In this document: piece after piece, positions 24,393 to 35,445 of the stretch
How the letters are laid out: every line of letters starts with the position of its first letter
How positions within the stretch are numbered: the first letter of the stretch is position 1
Origin: Stenocarpella maydis
Taxonomy: Eukaryota; Ascomycota; Sordariomycetes; Diaporthales; Diaporthaceae
Assembly: GCA_002270565.1 (NCBI GenBank)
Contig: NQMI01000109.1
Coordinates: forward strand, 62,001 to 126,000
Direction: 5' to 3'
Length of the DNA stretch: 64,000 nucleotides
Notes under the pieces: model-generated
What the model saw: the letters and a program-made list of their open reading frames with translations, nothing else
Told to the model about the DNA's origin: nothing
The model's database searches: none
Position numbers and translations under genes: made by a program

Positions 24393-25523
24393 TAGCAGGG
24401 TCAGTAGCAGCCGCTCGCAACAAAGCACCTCCAGCAGAACCAACATGGAGCGACTGTGTTCAGTGTGTCGGAAACGCTACACTAATCACAGAACCGGAAA
24501 ATGTGGCAGTTGTCTTTAAGATTCCATATGTTGGTTAAAAGCTTTAATGATAAATAGAATGTGAGAAATCAAAGGCTATATTCATAGAACATGGATGTTA
24601 TAAATAGTATTAGCAAGGAGTGGAAAGTTATAGGAGATCCCACCATAGCTTAACATAGCCTTCTTAGAGCACTTGCTAATAGTGATAGAAGTTATATCTA
24701 TTATTTTATTATTTTCCCATAGCATATATATATGATTAAGCCATTATATTGAAATATATTACCTAATTAATCAAGATTAAATATTAATGATGATGGCGTA
24801 TTATCTTCTTAGTAAGAGCTGGTGCGGTTCGCTAGTAAGCTGAGAATGATGCCGCAGAATATGGCTATGATGCTTATAATTATTGATAGCAGCAGCAGTT
24901 CCTCTGAGGCCATTTGTATCATGCTTGTAATAGTTACAGTCCTACTATGGGCAGAGGAGATTGGGCCGTTGGCAGTCTTAATATCATGTTCCGGTTATTA
25001 TATTGGACGGCCCTGTGTAGGTAAGAGGAAATAGAGAGCCAGACAGAGTCCCCGAGGTGGCGGGAGAATGGCCATCGCTGGAATGGTGAGCCCCGAGAGT
25101 GCTGCCGGCCCCAGCCCGTTGCGGGATTAGGCAAAGTAACCGAGCCGTGGCCGCCAGCCAACCTTCAAACTATCCCGGTACATGGGATGAATATCAACAC
25201 AAGGATAGGGATGACTAGGTACCTACGTAAGTTGAAGTAGGAAAGAGTGTTGAGGTGGGAAGCGAGCGAAACATGAGTCACACGACGAAGAGAGAGTATG
25301 AGGAGATGATATGCATGTAGCTTTCCTTCCTGGATACGACCTTGTTCTCGTCACTATGAATTGTTTTTTCTTTTCCCTTTTTCCTTTTTCTATCTGGGTC
25401 CGACCCATCCTAGGGACGAATGGACCTAATGTTGATGTTTGATGTTTTGGCCCCTCGCCCTTATAGGCACCCCCAATCGGCGAAGTATGGCTTCAAATAT
25501 TGGCTGCCGCGTGAAGGAGGAGC
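24393..25523. other. Intergenic; no gene recognised
   Basis: A 24-codon frame at 24444-24518 encodes a CxxC...CxxC mini-motif that looks like a transposon zinc knuckle remnant. Base composition returns to normal near 25.0 kb, where CTAGGTACCTACGTA at 25216 marks the kind of motif seen in other non-RIP intergenic regions. The segment 25380-25523 is likely 3' flank of the minus-strand gene. Confidence 0.4.
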
Positions 25524-27260
25524 TCACGACCAGCGCTTTTTCCAACCCGCCAAGAATTCGGCCAAGTAAAGGCACCGGGACAACTTCTCCTGCGCTTCTC
25601 TCCCAGCCCGGGCCAGGGCGGCGCGTGGAGGCAAGAACAGCTTGACCCTCGGCTGCGGCAGCAAACATGACGCCCACCAGGCCCGCCGTTCTTTGGGCGG
25701 TGGCTCGCGCGAGCTGCTGCATGTGGCGACCCACGACTGGGCCCGCCCGTCCATGACCTCGCGGCCGACGTCCTCGAGCGTCTTCTCGGCGTCGTACAGC
25801 CCCTGGGCCGTGCTGGAGCAGTCCTGCTCCCAGGGGAGGCCCACCACGTCCCTGATGCCGCGCAGGGCACCCTCGGCCTGGCTGATGGCCCTGCCTATCA
25901 CAGCCTCCTCGTACACCATCTCGCCGACCGAGCGGTGCTCTGACCTGTGGAGCGCGAGCCGCATGCTCGCGAGCATCTTGTGCGCCTCGGGCACGAACTC
26001 GTCCCGCAGCGGCCCAACCAGCCCCCTTGTCACGTCCGCACACACCACCTGCACGGAGCCCCGGATGTCATGGAGGGCCTGGACCACGGCCCCGCGGCCC
26101 ATCTGTTTCCGCTGGTCGATGCTCGTCTCGGGGTCGTCTGCGAGGGGGCTCTGTGGCCTTTGGTGGTCCTGCCCCCAGCCGGGGCTGTGTGCCGGGCTCG
26201 ACGGCCTGATGAGGTACAAGAGCTCGCGGGACAGCTCGTCGGCCTGGGCGGCTGCCTGGGGCCCGTATGAGCCGTCTCTCCAGAAGAGGTGCGCTGGATT
26301 GCTGTGGATGCTGTGGATGTCGCCCCCGAAAGGCTTGTCCATCTCGGCCATGCTGTGCCTGCTGAGCCCAGCCTCGTATAGGAGCCTCTGCGTCAGCCCG
26401 CCAATGAGGCCGCGGGCCAGCTCATCGTAGGCCCTGACCACGCCACTGGCCCGGGTGTACGTGTCCTGTTCCCTTAGTCTCCTTGCCATGATATCCCCGT
26501 CGCCCTCCATGGCCACAGAAGCCAGGTCCCTGAAGCGCCCGCAGACGCTAGTCTGCCTCTCCCGCGATCTGTGGAACAGCGTCTTGACAATGCGTGCCGT
26601 CTCTCGCTGCTCGAGCCTCGGGTCGAAGCCAAAAAGGCTGGCGTCTTCGTGCTCTGGCCCACCGCTCTTCTCGAGTTCCGGGGCCTGCATGAACGGCGCT
26701 GCCGTCTCGGCGGCACGACAAAAGGCCCTGACCTCCTCGGCTGCGCGAAACAGCGTGTTGTTCTCTTGCATCGCCCCTTGCTCTTCCAGCCGAGACCTGC
26801 GGTCATCCATGTGTCTCTGCCGCTGCAGCCGCCGCCGCCGCTTCTCCTCGTCCCAGTTAATCTCTGCCAGCTCTTCCTGCGTCAGGTGCGTGCTGCCCTC
26901 CCAGACGTGGCTATCATCCTTGCGGTAGTATGGGCAGGATGAACACTGCTCGGCCACCCACTCCACGCCCAGGTTGTGCTGCCCGGTCCTGTCAAGAAGC
27001 ACGCTCTCGGGGCGGCCGAGCACGGCGTCCACGTATGTGTCTATTGCCTGCACATGCGCCCTGCCCACCGATATTGTTCGCCTTCCCTCGCTGGGGAGCA
27101 GCCATCCCGCCGGGGCGTGCCACACACCGGCCCAACCAAAGTCACAAGTGCTCTGGTCAGTGGCGCAGTCATGCCAGCATGTGTTCTTGAGGATAGCGCC
27201 AGCAAGCAGAGCAGCGGTCAGGATCCAGCTTCCGAGTATCGTAATAGAAGATGGGTGCAT
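25524..27260 (-). CDS. Unrecognised protein with N-terminal signal/anchor, 578 aa
   Basis: A single open minus-strand frame with ATG at 27258-27260. Residues 7-24 (TILGSWILTAALLAGAIL) form a signal peptide or signal anchor, followed by a short Cys-rich segment (NTCWHDCATDQSTC) and another Cys pair (QCSSCPYY). Residues about 130-180 are a highly charged Glu/Arg helix (KRRRRLQRQRH), probably coiled coil. The remainder is helical with no motif I recognise. The last ~75 codons have a competing frame on the same strand: the overlapping frame at 25426-25720 encodes a more hydrophobic tail, so a single-base frameshift near 25720-25740 cannot be excluded. It lies in a GC-rich island between RIP blocks. 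Confidence 0.65.
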   Translation of the reverse strand: MHPSSITILGSWILTAALLAGAILKNTCWHDCATDQSTCDFGWAGVWHAPAGWLLPSEGRRTISVGRAHVQAIDTYVDAVLGRPESVLLDRTGQHNLGVEWVAEQCSSCPYYRKDDSHVWEGSTHLTQEELAEINWDEEKRRRRLQRQRHMDDRRSRLEEQGAMQENNTLFRAAEEVRAFCRAAETAAPFMQAPELEKSGGPEHEDASLFGFDPRLEQRETARIVKTLFHRSRERQTSVCGRFRDLASVAMEGDGDIMARRLREQDTYTRASGVVRAYDELARGLIGGLTQRLLYEAGLSRHSMAEMDKPFGGDIHSIHSNPAHLFWRDGSYGPQAAAQADELSRELLYLIRPSSPAHSPGWGQDHQRPQSPLADDPETSIDQRKQMGRGAVVQALHDIRGSVQVVCADVTRGLVGPLRDEFVPEAHKMLASMRLALHRSEHRSVGEMVYEEAVIGRAISQAEGALRGIRDVVGLPWEQDCSSTAQGLYDAEKTLEDVGREVMDGRAQSWVATCSSSREPPPKERRAWWASCLLPQPRVKLFLPPRAALARAGREAQEKLSRCLYLAEFLAGWKKRWS

Positions 27261-28662
27261 ATTCGAACAGATTGTAGTAATATCATGAGCTTAACTACCT
27301 TCAGTATTTGCCTTGCGCACCTGGGTACTTGGTTAGCTTGAGTGATTTAAATAGCTAGGGTGTCACAAAGGCCGAAGGGTTCAAAGCCGCAGTACCTGGC
27401 TGCCTGCTACGACGCATCCGGGGGTTGACCTTTGTTTACCACTTCTGGCTGTCATGAGACCCCTTGCCTCTAGCTTCTATCACGGCTGAGTACTGGCAGC
27501 AAACTGACACGCTCGAGGTTGTCATGCGCCTCCAAGGGGGGCTGGAAGAGGCACATATGGAATGCAAGGCCGCCTCCGACGCCAGGACAGCGCGGTTACC
27601 CAGCTTCGTGACCACGTCAGACGGCTGCGGCGGCCAGTGCCGCACCACGCCGGGTACACGAAAGCTGCTGCAACGCAGACCTGTCGTCTACATCACCACC
27701 GCCACTTTCGACGTGCTGCCACCACGCTGGCACAATTCTCCCCAACACGAGGAGCCCCGTGCTTCCAAAGCTGGTGGACCTGCGCTGCCTCATTGGGGCC
27801 CACAAGGAGGCAGTGCCTGTAAATAAATAGCGGGATCACCTCGTCGCTGGGAGACCCGAGGTGGTGTTCAATAGCTGTCGAGGTGCATCACAACCAGCGG
27901 GCACTTGAAAGCAGCAACACCAGTCAAGCAAGCAAAAGGCAACAGCCACCGGACGGAAATTAAGCGACTAGAACCCATGAAGAGATTCTTCCTATCTCAT
28001 AGGGGCGCTTGTTTTAAAAGCCTGTCCAACGCTGCCGACCCACTGACCAGGTCAGCCCGATTGATGGCGTTGGTGGCGTTGGTGCATTATTTGAAATGAG
28101 CACCAAATGACAGGAGGCGCTAAGCAGAACCTGCCGGGATGGTCGTCGGGGTGGTCGTCTCAACGCTTACGTCTCACTCACCGTACGTGAAAGAGCTTTG
28201 GGATGACTCTGGCCAAAGCGGCCTCCCTTTTTGGCACTGGAGGAAGAATAGAAAAAGAAGAAGAAAAGAAGAAGTAGTTACGAATACAAAGTTTCGAGTA
28301 AAATCCAAGCAAGATTCAATCAAGCTTTCACCAAGCCTTTGAAACAAAGTTTAATTAACACGACTGCCTTCCAAGACCCTTTATCTTGATCTATCAAGCC
28401 CGGAACTTGCGGCAGTTGGGATCTCGTTGCCTCGTTTCAGGTACATTGCTGTGGTGCCAGAACGGCATTACTCGCGAGGACTCATCTCTGGAGCCCCGCC
28501 AAATACGTTTAGTCTAGAGTTTCTCCGCCTCCATGTTATTGGAATCGCGTTGCCCCTGAATCCCCTCAACTGACATCGCGTCAACCGCACATGGCTGCTT
28601 TTGAAAGGGGATGAAAATGAAATCAGTCTGGCTGCAGCGGCATGCAGCTCTTGTTTTGGTGT
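27261..28662. other. Intergenic with unsupported frames
   Basis: Overlapping 86- and 120-codon frames at 27464-27826 carry no signal peptide, motif or splice structure and are not called. 28240-28280 is A/G-rich. The right part is promoter of the expansin-like gene. Confidence 0.45.
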
Positions 28663-28670
28663 TATATAAG
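28663..28670 (+). promoter_or_regulatory. TATA box candidate for the expansin-like gene
   Basis: TATATAAG lies 284 bp upstream of the ATG at 28954 and is followed by a CT-rich stretch (CTCTCTCTT at 28679) and a CATT-repeat tract, a common arrangement at fungal transcription starts. This implies a 5' UTR of roughly 250 bases. A second TATAAAG at 28931 is too close to the ATG to be a likely TATA box. Confidence 0.45.
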
Positions 28671-28756
28671 ATGGTAGCTCTCTCTCTTGATGCCATGAAG
28701 CCTCTCCTTTGGCTGCAGTATCACATCCTGGATTCTTGTGGTGCTTCAAGGAATAG

Positions 28757-28790
28757 TCATTCATTCACTCATTCACTCATTCATTCGCTT
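28757..28790. repeat. CATT/CACT simple repeat in the 5' UTR
   Basis: Imperfect four-base repeats (TCATTCATTCACTCATTCAC) lie between the candidate TATA box and the expansin-like start codon. They are probably transcribed. Confidence 0.7.
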
Positions 28791-28953
28791 TTGCATTCAA
28801 ACTCTCACTCTCATTGACCTCCTTCTGAATCATCAAGCATTCAGTTGCCTTCTACCTGTTGACAGTCGTTTTTGCTTGGGACACCATCTTGGAGGCTGAG
28901 CTTCTCTATCACGCAAATCCTTACTACTGATATAAAGACTCCCTGTTGCGATC

Positions 28954-30006
28954 ATGATGCTCACCAAAGAACAAATCGTAACCTTCTCCACCCTTGTCGG
29001 TCTTGCCGTGGCCGGACATTGCTCCTCTCGTGCTCCTGCTATCCACACTCCGTCTGGCACTCCGAGCTCGCTTCCGTCCTCGGTTCCCAGTGGCGCACCC
29101 ATTTTGTCCTCCCACGCTGCCGCCGCTGCCACCCCGGCGCCCGCTACCACTCTCGTCACCGCCCAGACTCCCGGCTCCGTCCAGCCCGTGGCTTCGTCAT
29201 CATCTTCCGTCGCTGCTGCTGCCACCACGGCCAGCAGTGCTTCGGCTTCATCTGCTGCGGCGACCAGCCCTGCCGAGGTCTTTTTCGGTCTTGGCACTAG
29301 GTACGGCGGCAGCTGTCAGGAGGAGGACTGCTGGCAGGGCGGTGCTTGCAGCTTCGTCGGCTATGAACTTCCCGATGGTATTGATGGATCAACCTGCGTC
29401 TCCCAGGATATCTGGAACAACGGAGCCAACTGCGGTGGTTGCATTTCTGTTACATACAAGGGAAAGACGATCATTGTCATGGTGAGTTTGTACCCTCCGT
29501 GATCTCAGCCATTCCCCGCCCCTGCGCAAGCGCTTTTCCTTATCTTGAAATTGTCCACGAACATCCTAACATGAAATTGACAGGTCACCAACGAGACTGG
29601 CGGTAATTCTACCCATCTCGACATGACCCCCGATACCTGGGCCAAGCTCACAAACGGCTACTCCGGCGGTGGTGTGGACGGCATTGAGTGGGAATTCGTC
29701 ACTTGCCCTTTCAAGGACCAGTCCCTGCCCCTGTCCATCCACATGCACGGTGGTGCTTCCCAGTACTGGTTCGCTGCCACGGTTCAGGACGCCAACCTGC
29801 GCACTGCCAAGCTTGAGGTGAGCGGCGATCAGGGCGCAACCTGGAAGGCTACCACGCTTAAGAACCCCAACATGTGGATTCTCGACGGTACACTCCCCTC
29901 CAACACTGCCTACGTGCGCGTTACTAGCGTTGAGGGTGACGTGGTCGTTGTCAAGGACGTTGCTCTTAAGTCTGGACAGATTACTGCCGCTACTGAAAAC
30001 TACTAG
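28954..30006 (+). CDS. Secreted expansin-like protein (DPBB plus C-terminal expansin domain), 316 aa
   Basis: Two exons, 28954-29481 and 29584-30006, joined across a 102-bp intron with GTGAGT donor and GACAG acceptor. Residues 1-21 are a signal peptide (VTFSTLVGLAVAG). Residues about 25-110 form a Ser/Ala/Pro-rich, probably O-glycosylated linker. From about residue 115 a double-psi beta-barrel follows: YGGSC, GACSFVGYELPDGI, NNGANCGGCISVTY and HLDMTPDTWAKL, whose Asp matches the conserved barrel Asp of expansins. The last ~100 residues (GGASQYWFAATVQDAN, LEVSGDQGATW) match the beta-sandwich CBM63-like domain. Expansins loosen cell walls without hydrolysis. The stretch before HLD reads VTNETGGNST rather than the usual Asp- and Cys-containing segment and creates two N-glycosylation sequons. 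A second in-frame ATG lies one codon downstream. Confidence 0.9.
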
Positions 30007-31669
30007 AGCTGCGTCAGCTATACTGGCAGCTGCTGAAGTAGTTCTCGTATGGACCCGAGTCCTGGGGATGTTATCAAGTCGTTGGTTGAATGTATAGAAA
30101 TTTGTATCATAATTCTCTTCTTCTAGTTCTGTGGACTAAATTATTCCTAAATGCGCCGTCTTAAATCAGGATATGAAATAGAGTAACATGTTTATAAGCC
30201 TGAACAGCATTAACTTACCATATATTAAGATACATAAAAATATGCGTAACTTTATAACTTCCCCCTCTTATTAACTAGTCTGTTTCCGCGAGATACCCCG
30301 GCATCGTGGACAATTTGGTATGCACTTATAGCTCAGTGCAAGGTCTCAACCTCTAGTTGTCTGTCCAAAGCTGGCGCGCCAGACACCTATCTCGCCTAAT
30401 ATATGCACAACCGCCGAGACGAAGAATTGAATCCCTGCTGTAAGGCCCCTTAGATCCAAGTCAGCAGGAAAGTCATCTCAAGGAGTAGCATCACTGCTAG
30501 CACCGCGTCACTTCATAAAGTGGCATGGTCATGTAAAGCAGGATGGCATTCCTCCTAGAATCGAAAGGGGCCAGGAATAAACATATTAGATATTATCGCT
30601 CTACACCAAATATATTAACGACGATTGATAATAATAAATAACTATCAGATTGCGGGACGGATATCTGGCTCTGAACTGCTACATCCCGCGAAAAATTGAC
30701 AGAAACGGCTGCTCCAGTACAATAGCCTCACTCACATATGACGAGTAGCAGAGCTATAGAGTGAAGGCCATTGCTAATTACTCTGATCCTAGAAATAGCA
30801 TTGACACCTTGGATAGGTGGAGGCTGTCTACTAGGTTTGCCAGTCCCTCCCTAGCAGCGAACGGTTCGAACAAGGAAGGATAAGCTGACCGAGATCACGA
30901 GCATCATCTGTCAGGCGGCAGGTAATAAAAATAAGCAACTTATCTGCACTCCGATGTATCAATACCTACTAAGACTTGGCTTACAGTCGTAGCCGTCAGC
31001 TCCCGGGGCGGTCAAATCTTCCAAACTTACCAGACTAAGTAGCCACCCAAATTGAACAATATGTACGATAAAGTCAACTCAAACGACGACCTACACATTT
31101 ATTGGCGGGCATAAGGATCATCCCAATTAATACAACTCAATTGGCCACAATGTCGATTAACTATGTAGTTTCGGATGTAACATCTCAGGTTAGTCTCGAG
31201 CTAAGGCTACCTGTGATCAATCATTCTGGATCCGGACCTTCTTCTAGACAACCATGTTTCTCATGACCACCCTTCGGCACTTTTGCTCTAAGTAGAGTAG
31301 GGTGGGCGGTAAATGCAGGAGCTTTCATAGGTTTACCGTGGAGCATGGTAACGTGCGACCTGAAGGCGTCAAGGGGTAACGCTCTTATCAGGAGACCGTC
31401 TCAAACATGGAAATCACGAAATTCACGTAGTCGAGATGTCAGGTTCCATGAATTGGAGTCAGTCGTGCAAGTCCTCCAAGATCAGATTATTCACTGACAT
31501 CGCCTGGCCTGGACTCCGCGGGAATAGTAGCAATTACAATCGCTATAGTCGGACCGAAGATCATCGTCCCCTGCCGAGTAACAAAGATCTCGGGGCAGCA
31601 TAGAGGTCCGCAAAGGAAATACCGCGTCGAGGTAGAGCACTAGAAATTTCCACGTATGTGTCAGAATAA
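30007..31669. other. Intergenic; no gene recognised
   Basis: The 3' flank of the expansin-like gene is followed by AT-leaning sequence without a coherent frame. The 71-codon frame at 31491-31706 overlaps the start of a transposon and is not supported. Confidence 0.45.
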
Positions 31670-34600
31670 GAATGCGGATATTCGCACATAAGAAAACAGA
31701 TGGCAAACATAACGCTAGTGACTAAGCACCCGGCCGGTTGCCGCCGGCAACGCTGCAGCCAATAGGGCAGCCGCGTTCCGCTGACGTAATGGCGCTAGTG
31801 CCGGGGGCCCTCGAATTTGACGACCTCGAGTGCTGATTTTGAGTGCCTCCTCAAGGGGCTATAGGGCCACATATGTTGTTGACCAACGCGCCTCACACCA
31901 CCCAACCCCTATCACCCACCACCCACCCCCAACGCCCTTAATAAATAGACAAACTACCCAGACCAGTTAATTAAGCATCATTAATTACCCCTATCTGGTT
32001 ATCAGATGTTTTTTTGGTGTTACAGCGATAGTATATGTGCCAGACTATAGCGGCCTTGAGCTGCAGTAGTAACGCGACTGTTAATAATGGAACGCAAATA
32101 TTATCGCTATGAACCACCGTTAACCAGCCCTTGCCAACCCACCCCTTTTCCTACGACTATTTCACGATGGCTATAATACTTTTAGTGATCTTTATGTAGA
32201 ACTGAATGCGTTAGTAAAGTTATCCGGGTTCTCTATGGTTGTGTAAAGCTTAGTGCCAACTTATGTGGTCTTGATGTGTAGCCGGGGCGGTACTGCCCGG
32301 CCCAGCACTGCAAGAAAATATCAGTCCTTTATAATTAAATGTGGCTGCAAATAGAAGGCGACTGCATATTGCATGAGGAATATAGTTAGCAAATGGGTCT
32401 TTTGGGTTAAGGAGGGAAGGCATATTAATTACGGCCCACAGGATGTCCCGGAGGCTTAACGCGGATTTATGAAGCTATCGCAAGAATACTATGAATTCCT
32501 CACTTGAATAGCTTAAGACCTATTATAAGCAAAGCCTAGGCAACTTGAGGCTGCCCTTTGTTGCCAGTACCCAGACGTTGAGGTGGGAAATAATACTATG
32601 AAGAACTAGCTTGCTGGCTTTCAATAATAGAAATAAGGCATATATATACTAACCTAGATAATACTATATTGGCTTGAAGAGAAGGAGACTTGGTATAGAT
32701 TTTGCATTAATGAGGATAATGCGATTATAGGCATCTTGTGGTATATAATATAGCAGGTCTAATGGATTTGAGAGCAGCATTTCTCTAGTAATATCTTACT
32801 TGATTGTATATACTTGATAAATTAGAAGAAGCTGCTGTACTTCTAAGGCATTATTGTAACCTATATGAAGAAGATTTTGCCTCTCTTTTAGGGTATCGTG
32901 GATAATGAGAAGGAATTAGGCTTCTGGTGGCTGCTGGAGCAGGTTCATGATCTCCTCCGGGAGTGTAAAAATGAGGACCCTTCGCTCTTTATTATAGACT
33001 ATGATACTGTCTTAATTAATGCTCTAGCAAAAGAATTTCCTTAATTAAAACACTAGCTTTGCATCTTCTATATTAATATAAACGTTGTCCTTAATATTAA
33101 GAAGAAATGGCGGAAGCCAGGCTGGGAGGAATCGCCTATAGCTACTGAGGATGAAAACTCCACGGGAAGCCCGGATCCTGAGGATCCTGAGAGTGATGAT
33201 GAAGATTTCGGACTTCAGAATGTGTTGCAGAGAAATACCACTATGGCGCCTTTGAAAGTGCTTGCCCTTAGTGCCATCCCCAATACCCGAACAGCCCTCT
33301 TCAACCTCTTCAAGACTATGGAGTTTGCTACTGATCGCAAGACCTATGAGACAGCCTGGGAGCATTTGCAAGAGAAGTTCTCAGGCTAAAGGGCGATCCT
33401 TAACTATCTTAAGATATATTATGTTGATGAGAAGGAGGAGATCGTTGCTAAATGGGCCGGCCACAAGATCTGCAAGAACCTCAACTTCGGCTTACGTACG
33501 ACGTCCTCTACTGAGCGGATGCACCAGAAAATCAAGCTCCAGCTGGGCCATGGGATGGGGAATGTCTATTATCTGTTTGAGGCTGCGTTTGAGGCTATCA
33601 TTAAGACTGCTTGTGATATCTGGCTTAAGGAAGCCAAGCAGAAAACGGCGGCCCTAGAAAAGTTCAATGGAAAGCCGTGGGTTGGCAAACTACACCTTTA
33701 AGTGGCGAGGGAGGTACTTGAGCTTCTCGTGAAGATGAGGAAGCAGGCGAAACGTATGCTTCGAGGCGAAACACCACGAGGAGAGTGCTTGCGATTGACG
33801 TGCCGTTGCCTAATCTACACACAATTCGGCTTAATCTGTGCTAATAGAATTGCTGATAAGGAGGAAGCAGGTATTCCTCTTAATAAAGAGGATGTCCACT
33901 CGGCATAGTACCTCGATTATAACCTCTCAATCGAGAACCCCCTCCTCCTCGTGCTTTCACCCAAGAAGGTCCTCAACTCAAGAGGAAGGCCTCGGGATAA
34001 CAATCCGTTTGCAGGGGATGAAGAGGGTATCTTCAGCAGCATCGGGAGGGCTGTAATAACCCATCAGACCTCCTCCAATACCACGAGCCTAGGCAGCAGG
34101 GCTGGTGACAAGACGGGGGCGATGATGGCTTTAGCATAATGCGTAAACTCAGCTTTTAAGTGGAATGATACAACCCTTGAGTCCCTAGATGATGAGGACC
34201 AAGCCGGCCGTCGCCTGAAGCGAAAATACCAAGGGATGGCTACGATATCTAGGGGCCCGGCTTCATCGGTGCCTCCCCGGATGCATACGGCCCCTAGCAC
34301 GCCGCCGGTAAAGAGGCGGCGTATGGCGGCTATGGCTATAATCAACAGGCTTCCAGCAATAGATTTAACCGCTTCAAACGTCGACAACGAGAGTGACAAT
34401 GGCTTTATTAATTTAGGCAACAAGGAGGGTAACGGGAAGGAAACGTAGTCCCAGATAATAGTGTCTATTAACTAAGCAATTCGCACCACTTGTCACGATG
34501 AATTATTGCGCTAATTTGGCGCGCAATTGGGCGTGCAATAGAGTGCTTATTTGCACGCAATTAGGCTTGTAAAGATGTGTGTAATTATGCAAAACACCAC

Positions 34601-34800
34601 GAATTTGCGCCGATGAGGTTGGCGATGGCATAACGCCAGGCACGCTGACGACGCCAGCAATGCCCCTTGTAGATGGGTACAACGGAAATAAGGGTCTTGG
34701 CTGCTTAATAAGTGGCCGATCCCTGCTTCCCGTTGTATCTGTGTACCATCCGTTTTTTTATGTGCGGTAGCCGGTTTCTTATGTGCGAATATCCGCATTC
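31670..34800 (+). mobile_element. MULE-type DNA transposon with terminal inverted repeats (3131 bp)
   Basis: The left end at 31670 and the reverse complement of the right end at 34800 share GAATGCGGATATTCGCACAT and six further bases, 26 identical in total, and similarity resumes weakly further in (ACGGATGG/ACAGATGG). A decayed MULE transposase lies between them. A GC-rich subterminal patch at 31728-31830 contains the palindrome GTTGCCGCCGGCAAC. No 8-11-bp target duplication is visible; the right flank begins with an unresolved base (N at 34801). Confidence 0.7.
32640..34139 (+). pseudogene. MULE transposase, copy 2 (partly readable)
   Basis: The N-terminal catalytic block can be read in pieces near 32700-32900, then VLINALAKEFP followed by LCIFYININV near 33000-33080, which corresponds to the MULE/FAR1 pattern of an Asp-containing block and FP..LCxWHINKN (Trp and His changed). 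An acidic linker at 33130-33220 follows, then a largely open stretch from about 33250 to 33910 (TSSTERMHQKIKLQLG, FEAAFEAIIKTACDIW). The stop at 33699-33701 is TAA where the flanking frame continues, consistent with CAA changed to TAA. The tail carries Ser/Pro and basic segments. It is less mutated than the copy at 22195-24000. Confidence 0.7.
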
Positions 34801-34804
34801 NTGC

Positions 34805-34861
34805 TAAGGCTGGTTTTCCTCTGGATTCCGAAACATGCCGGTTCCCCTAGACCCCGGAACA
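34805..34861 (-). repeat. TGTTCCGGGGTCTAGG repeat, copy 2 of 3 (inverted)
   Basis: Reverse complement reads TGTTCCGGGGTCTAGGGGAA through to ACCAGCCTT. It directly abuts the right end of the MULE at 34800, so the MULE probably inserted into a copy of this repeat. Sequence to its right differs from the other two copies. Confidence 0.7.
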
Positions 34862-35445
34862 CTAGTACCCTTATCTATTAAGGAACTCTAATTAAAAACT
34901 CTTATTTTACCCTTAGAATGCAGCTATACCTTATGTGCTACTATCCTACCAGCCTCTTTAGTGGAACTTTAGCAAGTAACCTTAGCAGACTGCTTAGCAA
35001 TCCGCCTCTACTCGGCAATAGCCTCCTCCTTTTCCACATAATCCAGCTTATCAATAATAGCAATGCCTTAATGCATGGCATACGCTATCTTCTCGGCCTA
35101 TAAATACCGCTATTTGCATAATTAATGTACCTTCACAACTACCTTCTCTAACTCCTCCTTAGCTTTATCTAGTATAGCCTCAGCTAGATTATACTACTTA
35201 GCAATCTTCTGCATTTAGGCGGGTGTAAGCCCATGTATATTATAATTTATATACTTTTAATAAATATACTTAAAGCAGCAAGAGGAATCTTCTTTAGAGG
35301 CAATATAAGAAGTCTTGCTAGCCATATAGGATGAATAAGTCAGTATAATGTTACCACGAGAAAAAACAGTAAGAGACAGGAATTCACTCTACTTAGTCTT
35401 CTTAGAATAATAGGATAACTTAAAAACCTAGGAATCTCTAACTCT

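Noticed and set aside
24444..24518. Short CxxC...CxxC frame as a zinc-finger gene
   Set aside because: Only 24 codons, next to a transposon end; looks like a mobile-element zinc knuckle remnant without the rest of its ORF.
27464..27826. 120-codon frame between the 578-residue and expansin-like genes
   Set aside because: No motif or signal peptide, and an equally long frame overlaps it in another phase.
30860..30885. Possible tRNA T-loop (GGTTCGAA)
   Set aside because: No matching acceptor stem, D-arm or anticodon arm could be formed around it.
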